Assembly: GCA_022563855.1 (NCBI GenBank)
Contig: JADFMN010000003.1
Span: 306,666 to 370,665, forward strand
Reading direction: 5' to 3'
DNA: 64,000 bases
DNA from: Armatimonadota bacterium
Lineage (GTDB): Bacteria; Armatimonadota; Fimbriimonadia; Fimbriimonadales; Fimbriimonadaceae
Shown: positions 43,273-53,342 of the stretch, piece by piece
How the letters are laid out: each line of letters begins with the position of its first letter
Numbering within the stretch: position 1 is the first letter of the stretch
Notes under the pieces: model-generated
Told to the model about the DNA's origin: nothing
Seen by the model: only the letters and a program-made list of their open reading frames with translations
The model's database searches: none
Program-made: the position numbers and the translations under genes

Positions 43273-43871
43273 ACCTTGAAGCGCGAGGCATTCACGGTGC
43301 GATGCAAAGAAGGCAAGAGTTGCAAAGCAGAATCGACTTACTATCACAGCGAAAGCGAGAGATCACGACCTCAGTCGCGAACGGGATCGTTCCTCGTCCT
43401 ATGCCTGGCAAGGCGATCAGCGGTGATTATCGACCGTTCGATCCACTCGGCGCCAACGTCGCTCGACAGCCGTTTTCAGCCCCATCGAACCTGCGATCGC
43501 TGATCGCTGCGGCGGCTCAGAAAGCTGGGATCGACCCGTCGCTGTTCGAGGCGTTGATATCGCAGGAGAGTTCGTTCGATCGGTTTGCAGAGAGCAGCGC
43601 AGGAGCGCTCGGACTGTCGCAGCTAATGCCGAAGACGGCCGAGATGCTGGGCGTGACGGACGTATGGAACCCCGAGCAGAACCTCTCTGCGGGAGCGCGC
43701 TATCTTGCGCAAATGCTGAGGGATTTCGATGGTGATGAAAGGTTGGCGCTGGCTGCGTACAACTCCGGCCCAGGCACGGTTCGATTCGCTGGCGGAATGC
43801 CCGACATCCCAGAAACCCAGCGTTACGTCATAGAGGTTCTCGCACGCGCGGAGGCGCTCCGCAAGCGGTAA
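43269..43871 (+). CDS. Flagellar-operon lytic transglycosylase (SLT family)
   Basis: 200 residues from ATG 43269, overlapping fliJ by 4 bases. An N-terminal helical segment leads to an SLT domain: LFEALISQESSFDRFAESSA with catalytic Glu100, then GALGLSQLMPKTAEMLGVTD and NLSAGARYLAQMLRDFDGDE followed by RLALAAYNSGPG. It likely opens peptidoglycan so that the rod can pass, the job FlgJ does in proteobacteria. No classical signal peptide is visible, so export may use the flagellar gate. That route is inferred. Confidence 0.9.
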   Translation: MNLEARGIHGAMQRRQELQSRIDLLSQRKREITTSVANGIVPRPMPGKAISGDYRPFDPLGANVARQPFSAPSNLRSLIAAAAQKAGIDPSLFEALISQESSFDRFAESSAGALGLSQLMPKTAEMLGVTDVWNPEQNLSAGARYLAQMLRDFDGDERLALAAYNSGPGTVRFAGGMPDIPETQRYVIEVLARAEALRKR

Positions 43872-43887
43872 TACAGGTCAAAACATT

Positions 43888-44370
43888 ATGAAAGCACTAG
43901 CCATCACGATCCCGATTCTGCTCGTTGGCGCTGCGCTCGGAGCGGCCTACATGGGGTACCTGCCGTTCTTTGGCAGCGACGATAAGTCCGCGACCATCGA
44001 GAGCCCGGCTAGTCCAGCCCGGGCGGAGCAAACTGCCACGACTCAGGCGGAACCAGCCGCGCCCGTACCGGTCAATCCGACTCCAGATCCGCCGCAAGAT
44101 CAGGGTGACACGGCTGATGTGAAACTTGATGAAATCGACCCGGATCAAGGTGCGCACGCGGTCGCGAAGATCTGGAACGAGATCGACGCTCGCGAGCTGG
44201 CTGGAATCATCGTCGTTTGGCAGGATAATGACCTCGCTCTCATCCTGTCCCACATGGAGCGTCGAACTGTCGCCGAGGTTCTTTCGCTCCTCGGACCGGA
44301 GAGGGCCGTGCAGCTCAGCGAGCAGATCAAAGCGCTCGCATCGGTCGTGCCTGAAGACGAAACCGAGTGA
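43888..44370 (+). CDS. MotE-like/MgtE-N domain flagellar protein
   Basis: 160 residues with an N-terminal membrane anchor (MKALAITIPILLVGAALGAA), a Pro/Ala-rich linker (about 30-75) and a helical C-terminal domain (AVAKIWNEIDARELAGIIVV, DLALILSHMERRTVAEVLSL, GPERAVQLSEQIKAL) resembling the MgtE-N/FliG-like repeat of MotE. MotE-type chaperones assist stator or MotC folding in the periplasm in some bacteria. The last gene of the flagellar operon. Identity is plausible rather than proven. Confidence 0.75.
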   Translation: MKALAITIPILLVGAALGAAYMGYLPFFGSDDKSATIESPASPARAEQTATTQAEPAAPVPVNPTPDPPQDQGDTADVKLDEIDPDQGAHAVAKIWNEIDARELAGIIVVWQDNDLALILSHMERRTVAEVLSLLGPERAVQLSEQIKALASVVPEDETE

Positions 44371-44420
44371 GAGCCAACGTCCTTTGAACGCTGCTCCTAT
44401 CGGGTAGCATTTGTTGCCTG

Positions 44421-44496
44421 CCGGGCGTAGCTCAGTGGATAGAGCACCGGTCTTCGGAACCGGGTGTCGGGGGTTCGAATCCCTCCGCCCGGGCCA
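44421..44496 (+). tRNA. tRNA-Arg (anticodon TCG)
   Basis: Cloverleaf: acceptor CCGGGCG/CGCCCGG, D-arm GCTCAGTGGATAGAGC, anticodon stem CCGGT/ACCGG with loop CTTCGGA (anticodon TCG), T-arm GGGGGTTCGAATCCC, discriminator G and encoded CCA. 76 nt. Upstream TTGAAC and TAGCAT spaced by 15 bases form a plausible sigma-70-type promoter. It reads CGA-type arginine codons. Confidence 0.97.
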
Positions 44497-44582
44497 ATTT
44501 CAACAATTCGCGCGCTCGGATCTGTTTTCTTGCAAAGACCAGGCGCAACCAGATTCAGCGATCTAACAAGACTGGTCAAAGG

Positions 44583-44771
44583 ATGATCCAGATCGACGTC
44601 TCCACGCTTTCATGCCACCTTCCGGCATTTCGTGCCAAGCAGGTCGACATGTGGATTCCCCTCGATCTGGCCGACACAGAATACGAACTCTCAACCGGGA
44701 AGCACGTTCGAGGGATTCTGGCCAGGCACGACAAGGCAATTGCAGAAGTCCAGGTCGAGTCCGACCGCTGA
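44583..44771 (+). CDS. Possible small protein, unknown
   Basis: 62 codons between tRNA-Arg and the sulfatase gene. Third codon positions are mostly G or C, as in the neighbouring genes, and AAAGG lies just before the ATG. The product (WIPLDLADTEYELSTGKHVR) is soluble and matches nothing recognised. It may be a real gene or chance. Confidence 0.4.
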   Translation: MIQIDVSTLSCHLPAFRAKQVDMWIPLDLADTEYELSTGKHVRGILARHDKAIAEVQVESDR

Positions 44772-44780
44772 GTTGTCGGG

Positions 44781-44786
44781 CATAAT
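44781..44786 (+). promoter_or_regulatory. -10 element, leaderless-type promoter of the sulfatase gene
   Basis: CATAAT ends 9 bases before the ATG at 44796. A second -10-like TACAAT overlaps that ATG, so the true start could be downstream. Confidence 0.4.
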
Positions 44787-44795
44787 CTCCGTACA

Positions 44796-46265
44796 ATGGA
44801 AGCTAACAAGCGACCGCTAGAGCGAATTATTGATGGCGGTATGAAAGGAAATGCAACGCTCTTACTCTCGCTGCTATTTGTTAGCTGTCCCGCGCAAGAA
44901 CGGCCGGTCACGCAGGAGGAAAGACCCAATCTGCTGTTCATCATAACCGACGATCAGCGCTTCGACATGATGGGCACGGTGAACCCGATTCTCCAGACGC
45001 CTAACATGGATCGGCTGGCGAAGGAGGGTGTTCGGTTCGAGAACGCTTTCGTGACGACTCCTATCTGCGCCGCCAGTCGAGCCAGCCTGCTGACGGGGCT
45101 CGTAGAACGGACACATCGATACACGTTTGGCACCTCACCGCTGTCTGTTCAATTCGTTGATCAGAGTTATCCGGTCTTGTTGCGCGAGGCTGGTTATCAC
45201 ACGGGATTTATTGGGAAGTTCGGCGTTAATACAGGGCGTGGCGCGACGGGAAGAATGTTCGATGTGTTTCAGCCCCTTTCGCCCGCGCCCTACCTCAAGA
45301 GACAGGAAGACGGGTCGACTCGCCACCTTACAGACATCACTGCGGACAGAGCCATTGAGTACCTGCGATCTACCGATCAAGATCCGTTCGCCCTGACTTT
45401 AAGCTTCAACGCACCTCACGCCGACGATGGCGACGAACGACAGTTCATCTGGCCTGCAGCGATGGACTCGCTGTATTCGGATCTTGTGATTCCCGATCCG
45501 CCTCTTTCCGATCCGGCGTTCTTCGACGCCCTACCGGAGTTCTTGAAGGATGCTTCTCTGAACAGAATCCGCTGGCACTGGCGTTTCGATACGCCCGAGA
45601 AGGCGCAGCAGATGACACGGGGGCATTATCGGATGATCAGCGGTGTCGACGCCGCCATCGGGCGCGTTCTCGATGAACTTGAGTCCCTTGACATTGCCGA
45701 GAACACGGTTGTTGTTTTGATGGGGGACAACGGGTATTTCCTGGGTGAGCGCGGTTACGCCGGGAAGTGGTTGCCATACGATCTTTCGATCCATGTACCG
45801 CTGATCGTTTTCGATCCGCGTGTCTCGAATGAACTACGAGGAACGGTTCCGACGCAGCTCGCCCTGAATATAGATATCGCACCGACGCTGCTCGATCTAG
45901 CTGGTGTCGAAGCCCCGAGCTCGATGCAAGGCAAAAGCCTGGTGCCTCTTCTATCAGGCGAGTCGCCGTCCGAGTGGAGAACCGATTTTTTCGTCGAACA
46001 TCTCTTCGACCATCCGCAGATTCCGAAGCACGAGGGCGTCAGAGGCGAGCGTTTCAAATACGCCAGATACTTCGAGCAAATTCCTGTCTATGAAGAACTC
46101 TACGACCTCCTCGCAGACCCCATGGAGACAAGAAACCTGGCCGGAGACTCTGATTATTTCGAAATCCTGACTGAGCTGAGAAGACGCACGGACGAACTCC
46201 GGGCCAAATACGCGGCCCCTACTCACCTATCAAGGAGCAGCGGCCGTAAATTTATATCGGCCTGA
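44796..46265 (+). CDS. Secreted sulfatase (alkaline phosphatase fold)
   Basis: 489 residues from ATG 44796; ATG 44841 gives a more typical signal peptide (NATLLLSLLFVSC, with a possible lipobox ending in Cys) and may be the real start. Sulfatase motifs: metal-binding LLFIITDDQRFDMMG, the modification site TPICAASRASLLTG with Cys91 (C-A-A-S-R rather than the usual C-x-P-S-R), FIGKFG and MGDNGYFLGERGYAGKW. Type I sulfatases need this Cys oxidised to formylglycine. They hydrolyse sulfate esters on glycans. The 3' end overlaps the convergent rhamnosidase gene by 36 bases. Confidence 0.92.
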   Translation: MEANKRPLERIIDGGMKGNATLLLSLLFVSCPAQERPVTQEERPNLLFIITDDQRFDMMGTVNPILQTPNMDRLAKEGVRFENAFVTTPICAASRASLLTGLVERTHRYTFGTSPLSVQFVDQSYPVLLREAGYHTGFIGKFGVNTGRGATGRMFDVFQPLSPAPYLKRQEDGSTRHLTDITADRAIEYLRSTDQDPFALTLSFNAPHADDGDERQFIWPAAMDSLYSDLVIPDPPLSDPAFFDALPEFLKDASLNRIRWHWRFDTPEKAQQMTRGHYRMISGVDAAIGRVLDELESLDIAENTVVVLMGDNGYFLGERGYAGKWLPYDLSIHVPLIVFDPRVSNELRGTVPTQLALNIDIAPTLLDLAGVEAPSSMQGKSLVPLLSGESPSEWRTDFFVEHLFDHPQIPKHEGVRGERFKYARYFEQIPVYEELYDLLADPMETRNLAGDSDYFEILTELRRRTDELRAKYAAPTHLSRSSGRKFISA

Positions 46266-49076
46266 GCCGACTGTGAACCGCGGGGTGTCGGGAGTTGTGG
46301 GGGGTAGGGGACGGATGGTGGAAATCTCGGCGACCGGTCTGCCTCCTTCCCGGACTGACAGTCCATTAGATGTCGGTATCTGCACGACGGCTTCCGTGTT
46401 GACCGGGATCTCGATGTCCAATTGGAGATGCTCGTCCACAACGCGCCAACGGCTAGAGACGGTTCCTCGGACTGACTCGTAACTGACGTCCACCCAGGAA
46501 AGCTCGTCGGTTACAAACGGCGCGATGAGGAAACGGTCAAACCCGGCGGCGAAGTGCTCCGGCCTGATCCCTCCGAGACACTTGAAGAACCACTCGCTGA
46601 CGGAGCCGAACATCGGATGGTTCTGTGAATAAGTGTTGTCGCTCGCTATCCAGGTCTCCCACAAGGTCGTTGCTCCGTTTTCCAACATGTGGCCCCATCC
46701 AGGATAGGTTTCCTGGTCGACCATGCGGTAGGCAGTCGCAGAGTGACCCGTCGTGGAGAGGGCGTTCAGCAAATACTTCGTGCCGAATATTCCGGTTGCC
46801 ACGTGGCCGCCGTGATCAACGACAAGCGCTTCCACCATTCGCTCTACCGCCCCTTCGATTTCGCTATCGGACGCGAGTCCTAAGTGCAGGGCAGTGGCCT
46901 GCGCCGCCTGAGTGGCGATTCCAAAACGCCCCGTACCGCGTTCAAGAAACATCTCGACAAACGCAGACTTGATCCGCGAGGCAAGCTCTCGATAGTGCAG
47001 AGCGCGATCGCTCTTCCCAAGGAGTTCTGCAAAGCCGGCCACCAGAGACGCCGCTTGACAGAACTGAGCCGTTGCCATCAATGCGATCGGCTTTGGATCG
47101 AGACTTTCGTGATCACCGATGCATCGATCGATGATGTAGCCGTCGGAAGATCTCTCCAACAGATCGACCCACGTTCTGGCCGCATCGTAGTTTTCTTCAA
47201 CGATCTGGCGGTCACCGTAGTACTGGTAAAGCTGAGCGACCAGTAGCGGGTGAGCCAAGCCCCACCCGATCGGACCAGCTCCTCTTTCGTAATTTGCAGC
47301 GGAGATACCGACATACGGAGCCGTCTCCGTGAACCATCCCTCTCCACGTATCGCGTCCTTAAAATCCGACACGGTCTTCGCATAAAACGTGGACATGTCG
47401 TAGTTGTAGATCGCCATCTCGCTCGACGCGACGATGTCCCCGCCGTACTGATATTTCTCTCGAGCAGGACAGTCGGACTGGACGCTGAACAGATTGCTGA
47501 GGAAGGTCCACTGCACCATCTCCTGAATACGGTTGAACCGCTCGTTCGAGCAGCTAAAGACGCCGACCGGTTCGACGTCCGTGTTGAGCCTTTGCCCCTC
47601 TATTGCAGTGAGATCCGGCGTCCCTGGAAACCCTGTGACCTCCACATATCTAAATCCGTGAAAAGTGAATCGGGGCGTGTATACCTCGGGACCACCGCCG
47701 CGGAGCGTATACGAATTCTCTTGCCAGGCTATGTCGGGGGCGCCCGGCCCGCCTACGTTCGGACCCTTGATCTGGCCGGCGACCGATGTCATCGGATTCA
47801 GAGTGCCGTCGGCGTGAAGGAGCTCGCCCATGCGCATGTGAACGGTCGTGCCTCTTTCGCCTTGAACATTGAGCGCTGCCCACCCCGCGAAGTTCTGACC
47901 GAAGTCGAAGATGAACACTCCATCGCTGACTTCGTTGACGCTGACGGGCGTTAGTGTTTTTGTCACTCGGATGGGCGGGATCGGCATTGATTGCAATGCA
48001 CCTGGCGTCGACATCGCTTCTGTTACATTGCTCCAATCCGAATCGTCGAAGCCTGGCTTGTCCCATCCTGGCTGCTCTAAACGAGCGTCGTACTTCTCGC
48101 CGAGATAGACGCTATTCCTTAATAGTGGGCCATCAGAAACCTTCCACGTGCCGTCGCTTGCAATGACCTGCGAGGTGCCGTCTTGATACTCGATGATCAG
48201 TTGAGCTAGAAGCTGCGGACGTCCGACTGCAAGATGTTCTCGGAGGTTGATACGCCCCCACATACGCAGCGGAAGCGGGTTATACCATCCGTTGCCGAGG
48301 GTTGCACCGATGACGTTTTCGCCCTCGCTCAACCGCTCCGTCACGTCGTGGCACGTGTAAAGAACTCGCTTTTCGGAACTCGTCCAGGCTGGATCGAGAG
48401 CGTGATCCGAGAGCGCCTCGCCATTGATGCGGAACTCGCCGTATCCCAAAGCCGTTGCGTACAGCCGGGCACGTTTGATCGGCTTTTCGACGGGGAAGCT
48501 CTTGCGAAACAGTGGCGCAGGATCATCCTCATAGAACTCTTCATCGTTAATAGGAAGGCTTTTTCCGTCCGATATCCAGATTCCGGTCCAGTCTAAGGGC
48601 GAGAGTAGTCCCATCTCCCACCAGACAGCCGGACTTGGACGAGATTTCCGGCCCGCACCGTCCCATACCTCCACCTGCCAGCAGCAGCGCTCACCGCTCT
48701 TCAGCGGCATCCCTTCGTACTCGATGTGAAGCTGCCTGTTCGACTTCACGTGACCACTGTCCCACAGGTCTGCCGTCTCTCCCGCGAGGAGAGCAACCGT
48801 CGTAGCGACCCTGATCCGGTAGGCGGACTGAAACTGATTTCGTGCGGATCCCGCAGCTATGAGCTTCCAACTAAGACGCGGTCGTTGCGCATCGATCCCT
48901 AGCGGGTCGTGCAGAGATTCGCACCGAAGATCGACGGGTGAAATCAGGCCGTCTTCCTGCGTACTCTCAGACGCGGACCGTCCGCTCGACCGCGTTGCAC
49001 CGCCTGCGGCCGTGATACCGATCGCTCCCATACCGACGGCCAGTGAGCCCTTCAAGAAATCGCGTCTGCGCATCAT
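46230..49076 (-). CDS. Alpha-L-rhamnosidase (GH78 family), Tat-exported
   Basis: 948 residues from ATG 49076, preceded by a TACAAT box 13 bases upstream. The N-terminus MMRRRDFLKGSLAVGMGAIG is a twin-arginine signal. Then follow the GH78 N-terminal beta domains (WKLIAAGSARNQFQSAYRIR; WDGAGRKSRPSPAVWWEMGL) and the (alpha/alpha)6 barrel, with SVQSDCPAREKYQYGGD containing the conserved catalytic Glu/Asp, and a C-terminal beta domain. It removes terminal L-rhamnose from plant or microbial glycans outside the cytoplasm. The neighbouring sulfatase may act on the same polymers. Confidence 0.92.
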   Translation of the reverse strand: MMRRRDFLKGSLAVGMGAIGITAAGGATRSSGRSASESTQEDGLISPVDLRCESLHDPLGIDAQRPRLSWKLIAAGSARNQFQSAYRIRVATTVALLAGETADLWDSGHVKSNRQLHIEYEGMPLKSGERCCWQVEVWDGAGRKSRPSPAVWWEMGLLSPLDWTGIWISDGKSLPINDEEFYEDDPAPLFRKSFPVEKPIKRARLYATALGYGEFRINGEALSDHALDPAWTSSEKRVLYTCHDVTERLSEGENVIGATLGNGWYNPLPLRMWGRINLREHLAVGRPQLLAQLIIEYQDGTSQVIASDGTWKVSDGPLLRNSVYLGEKYDARLEQPGWDKPGFDDSDWSNVTEAMSTPGALQSMPIPPIRVTKTLTPVSVNEVSDGVFIFDFGQNFAGWAALNVQGERGTTVHMRMGELLHADGTLNPMTSVAGQIKGPNVGGPGAPDIAWQENSYTLRGGGPEVYTPRFTFHGFRYVEVTGFPGTPDLTAIEGQRLNTDVEPVGVFSCSNERFNRIQEMVQWTFLSNLFSVQSDCPAREKYQYGGDIVASSEMAIYNYDMSTFYAKTVSDFKDAIRGEGWFTETAPYVGISAANYERGAGPIGWGLAHPLLVAQLYQYYGDRQIVEENYDAARTWVDLLERSSDGYIIDRCIGDHESLDPKPIALMATAQFCQAASLVAGFAELLGKSDRALHYRELASRIKSAFVEMFLERGTGRFGIATQAAQATALHLGLASDSEIEGAVERMVEALVVDHGGHVATGIFGTKYLLNALSTTGHSATAYRMVDQETYPGWGHMLENGATTLWETWIASDNTYSQNHPMFGSVSEWFFKCLGGIRPEHFAAGFDRFLIAPFVTDELSWVDVSYESVRGTVSSRWRVVDEHLQLDIEIPVNTEAVVQIPTSNGLSVREGGRPVAEISTIRPLPPTTPDTPRFTVGSGRYKFTAAAP

Positions 49077-49414
49077 TTGACTGAGCCCTATTGTACGCTT
49101 ATCCAAGGTGCCGGTACATCTTGCGCGGGTAGCAGGTTGGTTTAACGATTCCGGCGTACAATTATAGTGGCTGTCGACAAAAGACAACAGAAGAGGCGTA
49201 TGGGAAGACGAAGGACGCTGAAGTACATCTGCATTTGCCATGCCTCAGGACGGTTCGGCATTGTGATTGCGCTCTCCACTGCCCACGTCCTGAGGCTTCA
49301 TCGCGGAGGGCAGTGGCAAAGCCTCAGGACGCAGCCGGTCACAGACGGAAACGATCCCCTAGCCCGTCCTGAGGCATGAACGGGCTGAAAGGGACAGGGT
49401 GCGCCGATTGCCCG
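49077..49414. other. Intergenic region between two minus-strand genes, with a repeat
   Basis: Contains the rhamnosidase promoter region near 49085-49160 and the four-copy inverted repeat described separately. A short frame from 49167 (70 codons) overlaps the repeat and looks like chance. Nothing else is seen. Confidence 0.6.
49242..49375. repeat. Nested inverted repeat built of four GCCTCAGGACG units
   Basis: The 11-mer GCCTCAGGACG occurs at 49242-49252 and 49321-49331, and its complement CGTCCTGAGGC at 49286-49296 and 49365-49375, so orientation alternates. Between the inner pair CCACTGCC (49276) and GGCAGTGG (49309) are also inverted. This is a composite, REP- or BIME-like element beyond the 3' end of the BNR gene. 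Confidence 0.8.
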
Positions 49415-52174
<2,760 letters not shown>

Positions 52175-52221
52175 GGTCCAACCTCGCGGTATGCCCCATT
52201 ATGCTCTGTTCGGTTCTTGCT

Positions 52222-52309
52222 GGCATAATGTTCTTCGCATCGGTGACGGCAATGCCTGAGAATCCCCCGTTCGAACTTGAGTTGTTTTGGTGCGTGTATT
52301 TCGTCCGTG
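52222..52309. repeat. Direct repeat, left copy (BNR/YciI intergenic region)
   Basis: These 88 bases match 55441-55528 at 77 positions, same orientation. Weaker similarity extends left across the BNR start codon (ATGGTCCA near 52171 versus 55392). Confidence 0.88.
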
Positions 52310-52312
52310 AGT
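52243..52312 (+). pseudogene. Truncated copy of the YCII-domain gene
   Basis: From GTG 52243 it reads MTAMPENPPFELELFWCVYF, matching the start of the intact gene at 55462 (MTAMPENPPFELESFWWVYF), then diverges after FVR into unrelated sequence. Only the first about 23 codons remain. Confidence 0.85.
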
Positions 52313-52390
52313 TAGACCGGCAACCTCGTGCTCCACTGCGCAACTCGATTGGTCGCCGAGGTCGACTATGCGCCGCACCACAACGTATGA

Positions 52391-53323
52391 TTAGTCGGAA
52401 AGAGGACTCACGACGACCCGAAAGCCGACCTTCCAGTCAGCATAATCCATCGTGAGGCCCCACGGGTTTGTCGCACGGTGCTCGCTTGGGCTGTCCATCC
52501 AGGAGCCGCCGCGAACAACGCGCGCCCAGCCCGAGGCCATCTCCCAAGGCTTCTTTTCCGTCGTGTTGTACGGGTTCCTGTCCCACCAGTCCGCACTCCA
52601 TTCCCAAACGTTTCCGGCCATGTCGAGGCATCCGTAAGGGCTCGCTCCGGACGGGTAAGAACCAACCGGGGAAGTGATGCCGAAGCCGTCGTCCGCTTCC
52701 TTGTCCGTTCTGTCTGTGGCCCTCGGGTTGTTCTTGTCCGAAGAGTTGGCCAACCTGGAATCCCATGAGTTTCCCCACGGGTAGATTCTTCCGTCCGTCC
52801 CGCGGGCGGCTTTCTCCCATTCTCTCTCGGTCGGCAGTCGCATGCCTGCCCATTTGCAGAACGTCACCGCGTCATCCCATGAAACCTCCACCACAGGTTG
52901 GTAGTCGCCGTTGAAACTGTAGTCGCCCATATCCGGGTATGAGAACTTCGATTCGTCAGAATCATGGTTCGGTCGGAACGCTCTGTACTGCTTGTTCGTT
53001 ACCTCGGTCAGACCGATCCAGTACGCGCCCAAGAGAATAGTCTTTTTCGGATGCTCATCTGAGTCGCCTTCTCCTTTAGGGCTGCCCATGATGAACTCGC
53101 CTGCTGGTACGAGCACAAACTCGCAGCCGGACTTGTCGTGACGGATGCGCATCGGCAGCTTTGACACCGGATCCAGGTCATCGCCGAGCGCGCTAAACCC
53201 GGAAGGCACCTTCTCTCCCGTCGTTGCTCCCGCTTCACCCGAGCCGATGCTGCCGGACGCAGCTGACAAGGCCAGAAGCCCGATGTACGCTAACAATAGA
53301 CCTGTCCACTGATGCTTTCTCAT
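52391..53323 (-). CDS. SUMF1/FGE-sulfatase-domain protein without catalytic cysteines
   Basis: 310 residues from ATG 53323, chosen so that the signal peptide (WTGLLLAYIGLLALSAASG) begins directly; an upstream ATG at 53359 overlaps the preceding gene. The C-lectin-like SUMF1 domain is clear: FVLVPAGEFIMGSPKGEGDS, PVVEVSWDDAVTFCKWAGMR, LPTEREWEKAARGTDGRIYP, CLDMAGNVWEWSADWW, VVRGGSWMDSPSEHRATNPW. The paired cysteines that activate formylglycine-generating enzyme are missing near the C-terminus, so it is unlikely to mature the nearby sulfatase. Probably a binding or structural member. It is cotranscribed with the lipoprotein gene upstream (19-base gap). Confidence 0.88.
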   Translation of the reverse strand: MRKHQWTGLLLAYIGLLALSAASGSIGSGEAGATTGEKVPSGFSALGDDLDPVSKLPMRIRHDKSGCEFVLVPAGEFIMGSPKGEGDSDEHPKKTILLGAYWIGLTEVTNKQYRAFRPNHDSDESKFSYPDMGDYSFNGDYQPVVEVSWDDAVTFCKWAGMRLPTEREWEKAARGTDGRIYPWGNSWDSRLANSSDKNNPRATDRTDKEADDGFGITSPVGSYPSGASPYGCLDMAGNVWEWSADWWDRNPYNTTEKKPWEMASGWARVVRGGSWMDSPSEHRATNPWGLTMDYADWKVGFRVVVSPLSD

Positions 53324-53342
53324 TCCTGTCGCCTGTTGAAGA

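Noticed and set aside
49167..49379. 70-codon ORF upstream of the rhamnosidase
   Set aside because: It runs through the inverted repeat element and has no coding bias.
52391..53323. SUMF1 gene as formylglycine-generating enzyme for the sulfatase
   Set aside because: The C-terminal catalytic cysteines are not visible in the RGGSW...GFRVV region.
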